37,614 nucleotides of DNA. Source: an uncultured Bacteroidota bacterium (GTDB lineage Bacteria; Bacteroidota; Bacteroidia; Flavobacteriales; Flavobacteriaceae). The notes below the pieces were generated by a model. It had not been told where the DNA came from. It saw nothing but the letters and a program-made list of their open reading frames with translations, and did not search any database. The position numbers were made by a program, and so were the translations under genes. Location: assembly GCA_902616905.1 (NCBI GenBank), contig CACMUP010000014.1:1-37614 (forward strand), written 5' to 3'. Below are positions 9,215 through 17,255 of the stretch, piece by piece (the stretch's first letter is position 1; each line of letters opens with the position of its first letter).

Positions 9215-11632
9215 TTAATATTTAAAATTTAACTGAATTTGTATATTCCTGCCAAGGTCTGATGCGTAAAGACGCATTCTATTTAAATAATCTCTGAAAT
9301 TAGTATTAGTTATATTCTGGCCAATAATTCTAAGATTACTTTTTATATTTTTTCGATCTTTTAAATCGATCGAAAAGACGGCATTTATTCTATTGTATCC
9401 TGACGGTGACTCACTTATATCAACAGTTTTAGATACAATACTTCCATTTTCTATATAGTCAAAAATAAAGTTTGAATCTGGAAATCTCGTCTGTTTAAAA
9501 TAAATTTGATTTGTTATTTCAAATGACCAATTCTCTTCTCTAGGAATATACTTTAACCTTTGATATGAATTAAATGGTGGAATTAGAATTATTGGCTCAT
9601 TATGATTTAGGTCTTGTGCATAAACATAAGATGCTCCAAAATCAAAAGATAATTTTTCACTTATTAAAAATTTAGAACTTAAGTCCAAACCCGTTAAAAA
9701 AGCATCTGTGTTATCATATGTCCATACTGGAAATGCTCCCCTTATTGTCTGCTTTAAACCTGTTGGTTCTATAAAGATGTATCCAAATATTTTTGAAATA
9801 TATGGTTCAACAAGTAAATTAAATCTTTTACTATTCTTAGATAAGCTCACCAAAAATTTATGATTAGTTTCTGTGTTAATACCTAGATTTCCATATTCAA
9901 TTGCAGCCATAGCATGATGAAGACCGTCACTAAACAATTCCGAGGGGTTAGGTGCTCTTTGTGATAATATATATGAAAAATTTAGTTTTGAGGTATTCGA
10001 TAATTTTAATGAAATTCCTGTTTGAGCAGATAAGTTTACATAATTGAATTTTGGATTTGTAAGTATTTGGTTAAACACTTCATATAGCTCAAAATCTTGA
10101 TATAATACATCAAAATTTCTATTTTCCCAGTCAGATTGGTAATAATATTTTTTTGAGTCGTAAGCAACATAGTCTAATCTTAAGCCCCACTCAAAAAGGA
10201 ATGAGTTGTTTTTTTTATAATCTCCTAATAAATAAATTCCTGATTCAAATTTGTAATAATCTGGTATAAGTCTTTTTACTCCAGTATCTGGTGTTGAAAA
10301 ATTATCTTGAAAAAAACCATTAATTCCCACTTCAAAATTATGATCTTCATATTGAATCCCTGCTAAACTTGCATTCAAAATATGGGTTTTTAGCGATAGG
10401 TCTACAACTGGAATATTAGTTCGACCACCCCTTCTTAAATCAAATTCTTTTCGTTTATTTTCTTGGTAATTATAACCTATTTCTAATTTAGAGTTATTCC
10501 CAATCGATTTAAAATATTTAAAAATAATTTTCTGATGTTTTGCCAATTGTTTTGGGGCTTCAATGGCATAAGTAAAATCATTTATAATTTTTGGTTCTTT
10601 AGAGTTTAAGGCATAAAATAAATCTTGAACATTCCCAATATGAGATGCCTTTAAAATACCAGGCTCAATCCTATAATTTGAATACTTTACATTCCACCCT
10701 TTATTTATTTGATCTCTTCCAAAATCAATTGAAAAACTAGCCTCTTCGAAACCTGAATTAGATAGGATATAATTAGGTGTATTAAAATCACCGTATTTTT
10801 TTCCTGTAATATCTCCATTAATATAAAAACCATTTGAAAAAGATTTTTCTAATGAAGAATTTATTTTACCTCCTCTCCCATTTGACTCAAGATTAATTGA
10901 TGATCTTCCGAATAAAGTGTCTTTTGGAAGTTTTCTTTTAGAACTTAAAATAATTGACCCAGCGGATGTATCTCCACCATATTTTAGTGCTGCTGCACCC
11001 TTTATTAATTGTAATATTTCAAATGAATCAAAATCAATATTAGGGGCATGGTCTGGGCCCCATTGCTGATCATATTGTCTAAATCCGTCAGTTACAATTC
11101 CAACCCTACTTCCATACATCCCATGGATTATTGGTTTACTAATAGAATTTCCGGTCTTCAAAATAGAAGCACCAGGAATATTATTTATGGCCTCCTCTAA
11201 AGTATTACTTCCGTATGAATTTACTTCATTAATGTTTAAACTAACCTCTTGTACAGATTTACGTAATCTTGAAATTTTAGATTCTTGCAGAACAATCTCT
11301 TCAAGTTCATTTATATGGTGTTCTAAAAAGAAATTAACATCTTTATTTTCAACCAATATTATATTTTTTTTTATTGTTTTGCAATTTGGATGACTTATAA
11401 CTAAAATATAATCACCAGGACATATTCCATTTATTAAGTACTCTCCTTCAAAATTAGTTTGAGAAAAAAAATTGGTGCCTTGAATACTTACAATGGCACC
11501 AATTAAATTTGAATCATCATGTGAGTCTAATATTTTACCTCTTAAAAAATAGTCACATGATTGACTAAAGATTATATTATTAAAAAACAGAATCTTAAAC
11601 AATAAAATTGAATAAAATTTAACTTTATTCAA
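9215..11632 (-). CDS. TonB-dependent receptor, ZnuD-like (probable metal uptake)
   Basis: An 805-residue outer-membrane receptor: signal peptide (1-23), carboxypeptidase-regulatory-like domain (about 27-108), plug (about 120-230) and a barrel ending in LNFKY. The plug motifs YGSRVGIVTDG, QQWGPDHAPNID and IKGAAALKYGGDTSAGSI resemble those of ZnuD-type zinc/haem receptors, hence the call. The start is a TTG directly after the TAG of the upstream lipoprotein gene, with no intergenic base, which suggests translational coupling; no ATG precedes the signal peptide. The neighbours with His/Asp-rich sequences support metal transport. Zinc specifically is inference; another divalent metal is possible. 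Confidence 0.82.
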   Translation of the reverse strand: MNKVKFYSILLFKILFFNNIIFSQSCDYFLRGKILDSHDDSNLIGAIVSIQGTNFFSQTNFEGEYLINGICPGDYILVISHPNCKTIKKNIILVENKDVNFFLEHHINELEEIVLQESKISRLRKSVQEVSLNINEVNSYGSNTLEEAINNIPGASILKTGNSISKPIIHGMYGSRVGIVTDGFRQYDQQWGPDHAPNIDFDSFEILQLIKGAAALKYGGDTSAGSIILSSKRKLPKDTLFGRSSINLESNGRGGKINSSLEKSFSNGFYINGDITGKKYGDFNTPNYILSNSGFEEASFSIDFGRDQINKGWNVKYSNYRIEPGILKASHIGNVQDLFYALNSKEPKIINDFTYAIEAPKQLAKHQKIIFKYFKSIGNNSKLEIGYNYQENKRKEFDLRRGGRTNIPVVDLSLKTHILNASLAGIQYEDHNFEVGINGFFQDNFSTPDTGVKRLIPDYYKFESGIYLLGDYKKNNSFLFEWGLRLDYVAYDSKKYYYQSDWENRNFDVLYQDFELYEVFNQILTNPKFNYVNLSAQTGISLKLSNTSKLNFSYILSQRAPNPSELFSDGLHHAMAAIEYGNLGINTETNHKFLVSLSKNSKRFNLLVEPYISKIFGYIFIEPTGLKQTIRGAFPVWTYDNTDAFLTGLDLSSKFLISEKLSFDFGASYVYAQDLNHNEPIILIPPFNSYQRLKYIPREENWSFEITNQIYFKQTRFPDSNFIFDYIENGSIVSKTVDISESPSGYNRINAVFSIDLKDRKNIKSNLRIIGQNITNTNFRDYLNRMRLYASDLGRNIQIQLNFKY

Positions 11633-12178
11633 CTATTTAAAAATTGAAACAGGTATATCTATTGCAACATCATTAAAACCTCCCATTCCTTCTCTAGTAG
11701 TGGCATTAAAGTTAGTAGGTTGATGAATTAAATATAATCTAACTAAACCTGTACCTGTTGAAGATGCGTTCCAAATACTGTTGATCAAAACTCCTCTTGA
11801 TCCAACTTTAGTATCATTGCTCGCCGAACTAACGTTTACGGATACTTCTGCAAATTCAAAAAATACTTGATGCTCATCTGCCTCATCAATAATTTCGAGA
11901 GTTACATTTTCTACATCTGTGGGATCACTAGTGTTTAAAAAAGAAACATTAACATTATAGTTTGTATTCACTTTCATATTGATACTTTGGGAATTCATTT
12001 CACTTAAATCCCAATCAATAGTTTGTGGTTCACCATCTTCGGAAGTTATGGTAACTATCACATTAGAAATAAATTCTTGCTCATTTATTGCATCGGGATC
12101 TTCTTTACTACATGAGATAAAAAAGATAATTCCCATAATAAACAAATATTTTAAGTTTTTTTTAAAAAAAGTTTTCAT
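11633..12178 (-). CDS. lipoprotein encoded with the metal-type TonB receptor
   Basis: A 181-residue lipoprotein: lipobox FISC with the acylated Cys at 23, then an acidic spacer (KEDPDAINEQE) and a beta-rich domain (about 35-181). It looks like a family of small lipoproteins that in Flavobacteriia stands next to ZnuD-like receptors, but I am recalling this pattern, not computing it. GVLINSIWNASS and RLYLIHQPTNF are the most distinctive segments. The coupled stop-start with the receptor suggests one complex, perhaps a surface metal-capture partner. A perfect 17-bp dyad lies 75 bases upstream of its ATG. Confidence 0.75.
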   Translation of the reverse strand: MKTFFKKNLKYLFIMGIIFFISCSKEDPDAINEQEFISNVIVTITSEDGEPQTIDWDLSEMNSQSINMKVNTNYNVNVSFLNTSDPTDVENVTLEIIDEADEHQVFFEFAEVSVNVSSASNDTKVGSRGVLINSIWNASSTGTGLVRLYLIHQPTNFNATTREGMGGFNDVAIDIPVSIFK

Positions 12179-12252
12179 AGTATTTACTAAAATTTAGTCT
12201 CTCATATCTGAGAATTCCGTTTAATATTTTTACTGAGGTGTAAATATAAGTT

Positions 12253-12289
12253 AAAAAATTAATTGCAACACAGTTGCAATTAATTTTTT
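12253..12289 (-). promoter_or_regulatory. perfect 17-bp inverted repeat, candidate operator of the lipoprotein-TonB receptor operon
   Basis: Arms at 12253-12269 and 12273-12289 are exact reverse complements around the three bases ACA; the core reads TTGCAACACAGTTGCAA. Just downstream on the minus strand, plus-strand bases 12241-12248 give TATATTTA, one base off the Bacteroidetes -7 box, so the dyad would cover the -12 to -48 region, as expected for a repressor site. A Fur-family (Zur) operator is a reasonable guess in this context. The alternative is a bidirectional terminator, as A and T runs flank the stem, but it has only three G-C pairs. Confidence 0.55.
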
Positions 12290-12306
12290 CTCATCTTTTG
12301 TGATAA

Positions 12307-12353
12307 AAGTTTAGGCCCTACTCAATATAAATATCAAGTAAAGCCTAAAACTT
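12307..12353 (-). terminator. candidate long-loop hairpin after the 44-aa lipoprotein gene
   Basis: AAGTTTAGGC (12307-12316) pairs with GCCTAAAACTT (12343-12353) with one bulged base and a loop of about 26 bases. It lies 22-68 bases beyond the stop at 12375. There is no clear T run directly after it, so it may instead be an mRNA-stabilising or attenuating structure. Confidence 0.25.
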
Positions 12354-12374
12354 GCATTTTAATTTAATTGAACT

Positions 12375-12509
12375 CTATGCAATATTTGCAGGAGCGTCAA
12401 CAACTAGTGCTGAATGATCATGACCTTCGTGATCATCGTGATCGTCATCTTCACAAGAAACTACTGTAAAGGCACTAAATGCGAATAATAATAATAAATA
12501 CTTCTTCAT
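12375..12509 (-). CDS. 44-aa Asp/His-rich small lipoprotein
   Basis: A very short gene: MKKYLLLLFAFSAFTVVSC is a clear lipoprotein signal with Cys19 at the lipobox, followed directly by EDDDHDDHEGHDHSALVVD and the end. The mature peptide is only 26 residues, with five His and eight acidic residues in its first half, ideal for binding a divalent metal on the outer membrane or in the periplasm. It lies 63 bases after the His-rich 110-aa gene and upstream of the metal-type receptor pair. No family is recognised. The signal peptide and start-stop definition make a real gene likely despite its size. Confidence 0.7.
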   Translation of the reverse strand: MKKYLLLLFAFSAFTVVSCEDDDHDDHEGHDHSALVVDAPANIA

Positions 12510-12572
12510 TTTATAAAATTTAAATTAATTAATTGACTAAGTAAGTTAATCAGTTAAGACCAGGGTAAAATT

Positions 12573-12905
12573 TTAGAAAGGTGGTCCCCGGGCATTTAAA
12601 TTTTTATGAATTACTTTCTTAACAAAATAGTCATTAAAAATTTCAAAGTTTGAAGTATATTTTTTTAATAAGGATAAATTAGAATTGAGATCAAATTCAA
12701 AAACTGGTTGAAAAAATATATCTAAAAAATCGTTGTGCGAATTTTCAGAATGTATATGAGCTGTTGTTTGTTCGCATACAGTTACCTCAGAATGAAAAGT
12801 AAGAGAGTGATCAAGTTTTAAGGCCATTGGAGCCAAAAACATAAATATTAATATGGTAGATAAAACAATATTAAAATAGGTTTTATGTTTTTTTTCTATT
12901 CCCAA
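12573..12905 (-). CDS. His-rich small exported or membrane protein ending in RGPPF
   Basis: A 110-residue protein with one hydrophobic segment (about 12-29) acting as a signal or anchor. After it comes a cluster of His and Cys residues (LDHSLTFHSEVTVCEQ, then HIHSENSHNDF), which could bind a metal. The C-terminus NARGPPF resembles small Bacteroidetes proteins ending in RGPP that I associate with metal-transport loci, from memory only. It is the first gene of the presumed metal island. No enzymatic motif is visible. Confidence 0.65.
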   Translation of the reverse strand: MGIEKKHKTYFNIVLSTILIFMFLAPMALKLDHSLTFHSEVTVCEQTTAHIHSENSHNDFLDIFFQPVFEFDLNSNLSLLKKYTSNFEIFNDYFVKKVIHKNLNARGPPF

Positions 12906-12940
12906 TTTACAACCTTCGAATTTTTATATTTTTATATGAA

Positions 12941-13037
12941 ATCATTCCAAAATGATCTTGTAATGATATATATCCTTATTTAAACTTTCCAAATCCATAC
13001 ATATCGGTAAATTTACTATTTTTTATCATTATGATAA
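12941..13037 (-). promoter_or_regulatory. two ATCATT/AATGAT-type dyads upstream of the His-rich gene
   Basis: ATCATT-CCAA-AATGAT occupies 12941-12956, and TTATCATTATGATAA (7-1-7 symmetry, the geometry of Fur-family boxes) occupies 13023-13037. Both lie in the 230-base gap between etfA and the His-rich gene at 12905. The region is strongly A/T-rich, so chance palindromes are likely; no -7 box is obvious. Apart from these I see nothing in the gap. Confidence 0.2.
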
Positions 13038-13135
13038 TATTTTTCTAAAATAGCAATTTCTATTAATATTTTTTTTAGATAGTTATTAGAATTAAATTCC
13101 TTAGAAAGGAAAAAAATAAAATTATAATTCTTTTA

Positions 13136-14086
13136 CTATTTTCGCATTTTTAATTTTTCAGTCAACCTTGGAATTACATCAAAAGCATCTCCAACAATTC
13201 CATAATCAGCTGATTTAAAAAATGGTGCCTCTGGATCGTTATTAATAACTACTTTAACTTTAGAGGAGTTTATTCCTGCAACGTGTTGTATTGCACCCGA
13301 TACACCAACTGCGATATAAAGGTTCGATGCAACAGGTTTACCTGTTTGACCAACATGCTCGCTGTGTGGTCTCCATCCCATATCAGAAACTGGTTTAGAA
13401 CACGCTGTTGCAGCACCTAAAACTTCAGCTAAATCTTCAATTAGATGCCAATTTTCAGGGCCTTTTAATCCTCTCCCCCCAGAAACAACAATCTGGGCAT
13501 CAGCAATACTTACTTTCTCTTGCGCTTTATCAACAGAATTAACTTTTAAATTAACTGTCCCGTTTTCATAATTATGATTAATTAATTCTAAAGAACTAGC
13601 TTTTTCATTAAGACCAAAGGAATTAGATAGTAGTGAAATGATCGTTCTATTTTTTAGACTTTTAGATATCTTGAAGGCTTTGTTTGTGAAACAAGAACAC
13701 TTTACTTGAATTGGATCATATTGTGAGGGAACTTCAACTACATTAGAAATATAAGCGGACTCCGTTTTTATTGATAGTACAGGCCCCAAATAACGACCAT
13801 CTGCAGACGAACTAACAATAATTAAACTAGTATTTTCTTTTTTTACAATCTTAGCGATACTTTCACTATACCTATCAACATCAAAAAAAATATCTTCCCC
13901 TGTTTCAATATTAAAAAGTTTATCAACTCCATATTTACTTAATACATCATAATCTTTAATATTAAATCCAACTGCTGTGAGTGTTATTCCCTGATCATTA
14001 GCTATTTTTCTTCCGTAAGAAGCTAATTCTAAACCATTTTTTTTTATCTGTCCAAGCTCTGATTCAATTACAACTAATACTGTCAT
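13136..14086 (-). CDS. etfA: electron transfer flavoprotein alpha subunit
   Basis: The FAD-carrying subunit of ETF, which accepts electrons from acyl-CoA and other dehydrogenases and passes them to ETF-quinone oxidoreductase. The 316 residues hold an N-terminal nucleotide-binding-fold domain (1-190) and the C-terminal FAD domain with GGRGLKGPENWHLIEDLA (about 207-224), SDMGWRPHSEHVGQTGK, VGVSGAIQHVAG and INNDPEAPFFKSADYGIVGD, all strongly conserved in the family. It lies 6 bases after etfB and is probably co-transcribed. Confidence 0.96.
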   Translation of the reverse strand: MTVLVVIESELGQIKKNGLELASYGRKIANDQGITLTAVGFNIKDYDVLSKYGVDKLFNIETGEDIFFDVDRYSESIAKIVKKENTSLIIVSSSADGRYLGPVLSIKTESAYISNVVEVPSQYDPIQVKCSCFTNKAFKISKSLKNRTIISLLSNSFGLNEKASSLELINHNYENGTVNLKVNSVDKAQEKVSIADAQIVVSGGRGLKGPENWHLIEDLAEVLGAATACSKPVSDMGWRPHSEHVGQTGKPVASNLYIAVGVSGAIQHVAGINSSKVKVVINNDPEAPFFKSADYGIVGDAFDVIPRLTEKLKMRK

Positions 14087-14092
14087 TTTTTT

Positions 14093-14839
14093 CTAAATTA
14101 CTTTTGCTTCGTTTTCCAGTAAATCAATTAATTCGTCAATATTTTCAGCATCTACTAATCTTACTGGCCCCTTTTCTGATGGTTTTTCAAAATTCAGATC
14201 CTGAGTTAACGACTCTACTTGATCTGGAGAAAATACTTCAAGGGGTTTTTGTCGAGCTTGCATGATACCTCTCATGTTGGGAATAATCAAGTCCTTTTCT
14301 TCTACTAAACCTTTTTGAGATCCTATAACTATTGGTAATGAAGCAGTTAATTTTTCTTTTCCTCCATCAAATTCTCTTTCCAAATTCAAATTATCATCTT
14401 TTATGTCTAAATAAATACAATTTGACAGGTAAGGTATTTTTAGTTTTGTTGCAAGCATACCGCCTACCATTCCACCGTTATAATCAATAGACTCTCTTCC
14501 TGTAATAATTAGATCATATTTATTATTTTCTAATAAAGAAGTTAAATATGCTACTACTTGAAATCCATCTTTTGGCACAGTATCTATTCTAATAGCTTGA
14601 TCTGCACCAATAGCTAAACATTTTCTTAAAATGGGTTCACAACTGGAGTCTCCAACGGTGACAACAGTTACTTTTGCACCATGACTTTGTTGAAGCCAAA
14701 TTGCACGAGTTAAACCAAATTCGTCATTTGGATTTATAATGAATTGAACACCATCAGTTTCAAAAGTGGTATTTTCATTTTTAAAATTAATTTTTGAAGT
14801 AGTGTCAGGGACAATACTGATACAAACCAAAATATTCAT
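14093..14839 (-). CDS. etfB: electron transfer flavoprotein beta subunit
   Basis: The AMP-binding partner of EtfA; together they form the soluble ETF heterodimer. The 248 residues are of normal length, with the usual start MNILVCISIVPDTTSKI, INPNDEFGLTRAIWL (about 36-50), the AIGADQAIRID loop, TGRESIDYNGGMVG and the C-terminal recognition region IPNMRGIMQARQKPLEV. It is the first gene of the pair, separated from the upstream pseudogene by a strong terminator-like hairpin. Confidence 0.96.
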   Translation of the reverse strand: MNILVCISIVPDTTSKINFKNENTTFETDGVQFIINPNDEFGLTRAIWLQQSHGAKVTVVTVGDSSCEPILRKCLAIGADQAIRIDTVPKDGFQVVAYLTSLLENNKYDLIITGRESIDYNGGMVGGMLATKLKIPYLSNCIYLDIKDDNLNLEREFDGGKEKLTASLPIVIGSQKGLVEEKDLIIPNMRGIMQARQKPLEVFSPDQVESLTQDLNFEKPSEKGPVRLVDAENIDELIDLLENEAKVI

Positions 14840-14867
14840 TAAAATTTTATTTGATACGAATGTAAAT

Positions 14868-14894
14868 AAAAAAATGACACAGTGTCATTTTTTT
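14868..14894 (-). terminator. Rho-independent terminator of the xylose operon
   Basis: Thirteen bases on each side of A14881 are perfectly complementary (core ATGACACAGTGTCAT). In the minus-strand transcript the stem is preceded by an A run and followed by seven U. It lies 18 bases after the final stop of the pseudogene at 14912 and 29 bases before the etfB start, exactly where the xylB-xylA transcript should end. Confidence 0.65.
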
Positions 14895-14911
14895 TTTAAC
14901 TTATAAAAAAA

Positions 14912-15923
14912 TCAATCTTTTACTAAGCGAAAACCATTGTGTTGTAATCCTTTATCGGGTTAGGATTTCTTTCTAGAAGCGACTCGATAAACAGAACAAT
15001 AAGATTCATTGCATAAAAATGATCTTCCTCGCATTACTTTTGCTCAAGATAAGGCTGAAAGGGATCATAAGATTTTTAGGGCCTTTTCGATTCATCCTTT
15101 CTGATGGTTTTATTTCGACATAGGAAATGTAAGAATACAATTCAGAACACCATTCCCATACATTACCAGCCATATGGTGTAGACCAAAATTATTTTGTTC
15201 AAATGATACTACTGGAGCTGTATAAAAAAATAAATCTCTTTGAATATTTTCAAATGGAAAGGATACTTCCAAAGAATTTATTTTAGGTTCTACTTGGCTT
15301 ACAGCTTCATTTCCCCAAGGATACTTAATATCGTTTCTTCCACCCCTAGCTGTCCACTCCCATTCAGCTTAAGTAGGTAATCTTTTTCCGATCCAAGAAG
15401 CATAAGCTTATGCATCATACCACGAAATATGAACAACAAGATGGTCGCCTTTCCCTTCAATAGGGCTGTTTGGACCTTTTGGATGTTTCCAAATAGCCTC
15501 AGGTTCCCATTTCCACCTATTTTCATACCCATTTAATTTCACTGGCCCTTTTAAGGGAATAAAAACGAGAGAGCCAGCTCTTAAAATTGAATCATCAGGT
15601 TTTGGTGTATCAGGGGGTAATTCTTTTTTTAAGTCATTCCAATCAGGATTCTTTTCTGCAGTAGTGACATATCCTATAGCATATAAAAACAAAGCAAATT
15701 GATCATTGGTAACCTCTGTTTTTTCCATCCAAAATCCGTGAACATAACATTGTGAACCGACATTTCGTCTCTTCTAGATTGACTATTATCTCTTGCCATT
15801 AAAAATTCCGCTGAAGGAATCCAAACCATAGCATCTTTCAATATAATCCTATGATTAAAGTCATTTATTTTACATCCCACAAAAAAATAAGATTTATAAA
15901 AAAAGAAAATAGAAATACTTCAT
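14912..15923 (-). pseudogene. decayed formylglycine-generating-enzyme/SUMF1-family lipoprotein gene
   Basis: Joining frames restores a full SUMF1-family protein. The start ATG at 15923 gives MKYFYFLFFINLIFFVGC (a lipoprotein signal) if one T is added to the T7 run at 15898-15904. Then come MVWIPSAEFLMARDNSQSRR, GFWMEKTEVTNDQFALFL, the GKRLPT-AEWEW and KYPWGNE motifs, MAGNVWEWCSE and the C-terminal RGRSFLCNESYCSVYRVASR, which keeps both Cys equivalent to the catalytic pair. I count four frameshifts (near 15900, 15730, 15070 and 15040) and three in-frame TAA (15408-15410, 15369-15371, 14960-14962), plus Gly-to-Arg in RGG. It lies 6 bases after xylA and was probably part of that operon. Confidence 0.88.
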
Positions 15924-15929
15924 TGAGAA

Positions 15930-17255
15930 TTATATAAATTGATTTATGATATTTTCAAAAAATTCTTGTTTTCCACTTATTCGCTTTGGTTTTCCATTTT
16001 TAAAAGCAATTTCAGAAAGAGCTTTAAGAGTCATTTCTCCATTTTCAAACTTTTTTCCTTCCCTAGAATCAAAAGATGAGTATCGTTGTTTTCTCAATCT
16101 TGTGTACTCAGAAGATGTCAGTATTTTTTCTGCCGTTATTAGAGCTCTTGCAAATGTATCTACTCCACCTATATGTGCATGAAAAATGTCCTCTAAATCT
16201 GTAGAATTTCTTCTAATTTTTGCATCAAAATTTATTCCTCCACCTTGAAGACCCCCTGCCTCTAATAAAATCAACATAGCCTCTGTTACTTCATAAATAT
16301 TTACAGGGAACTGGTCAGTATCCCATCCATTTTGATAATCGCCCCTATTTGCATCGATACTCCCTAACATTCCTGCATTAGCTGCTATTGCTAATTCATG
16401 TTCAAAAGAATGTTGTGCAAGTGTAGCATGATTGACTTCAATATTTAATTTGAAATCCTTTTCTAGCCCATACTCCTTTAAAAACCCTATTGCTGTTGCT
16501 GCATCAAAATCGTATTGGTGCTTCATTGGCTCCATTGGCTTTGGTTCAATAAAAAATGTTCCTTTAAACCCCTGTTTTCGAGCGTAGTCTCTTGAAATTG
16601 ACAGCATTTGAGCCATATGATCTAATTCTTTCCCTATATCAGTATTTAGTAAAGACATATAGCCCTCTCTACCACCCCAAAAAACATAATTTTCTCCCTC
16701 AAGGGATATAGTTAAATCTAATGCCATTTTAATTTGAGCCCCTGCGCGTGCAACTACGCTAAAATCAGGATTTGTCGCTGCTCCATTCATGTAAATAGGA
16801 TTCGAAAAGCAATTGGCTGTTCCCCATAGAACTTTTACTCCTGATTCATTCTTCTTTTCACTAATATAGCTAGCTATTTTATGTAATCTTTTTTCTGTTT
16901 CTCCGAGAGTTTGAGCTTCTTCAATGAGGTCTACATCGTGAAAACAGAAATAATCAAAACCTAACTTAGTTATTAATTCAAATGCTGCGTCTGCCTTGTC
17001 TTTAGCTCTCCTTATAGGATCAGAGGATTGATCCCACGGAAATTGCTGAGTCCCAGGACCAAATGGATCGCTTCCTTGACCGCATAGACTGTGCCAGTAA
17101 GCTATAGCAAATTTAAAATGTTCTCTCATTGTTTTTCCCATAACAATTTGTTCCGGATTGTAGTACTTAAATGAAAAGGGATTGTCAGACTCTCTTCCCT
17201 CGTAGGAAATTGCACCAATGTCCTTATAATATTCTTTATCTCCTGTTAGTATCAT
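15930..17255 (-). CDS. xylA: xylose isomerase
   Basis: Interconverts D-xylose and D-xylulose in the cytoplasm with two divalent metals. The 441 residues match the long class II type. Visible active-site segments: FCFHDVDL with the catalytic His, FIEPKPMEPMKHQYDFD with metal-binding Glu, NIEVNHATLAQHSFEHE and IDANRGDYQNGWDTDQFP. The start overlaps the end of xylB by 20 bases, so the two are translationally linked. Confidence 0.97.
   Translation of the reverse strand: MILTGDKEYYKDIGAISYEGRESDNPFSFKYYNPEQIVMGKTMREHFKFAIAYWHSLCGQGSDPFGPGTQQFPWDQSSDPIRRAKDKADAAFELITKLGFDYFCFHDVDLIEEAQTLGETEKRLHKIASYISEKKNESGVKVLWGTANCFSNPIYMNGAATNPDFSVVARAGAQIKMALDLTISLEGENYVFWGGREGYMSLLNTDIGKELDHMAQMLSISRDYARKQGFKGTFFIEPKPMEPMKHQYDFDAATAIGFLKEYGLEKDFKLNIEVNHATLAQHSFEHELAIAANAGMLGSIDANRGDYQNGWDTDQFPVNIYEVTEAMLILLEAGGLQGGGINFDAKIRRNSTDLEDIFHAHIGGVDTFARALITAEKILTSSEYTRLRKQRYSSFDSREGKKFENGEMTLKALSEIAFKNGKPKRISGKQEFFENIINQFI

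Noticed and set aside
13097-13111. TTCCTT-AGA-AAGGAA hairpin as the etfA terminator
   Set aside because: The stem is six bases with a three-base loop, and in the etfA transcript the U run precedes rather than follows it.
15006-15728. Three short frames read as separate small genes
   Set aside because: Their translations join end to end into one SUMF1-family protein, so they are pieces of a pseudogene.
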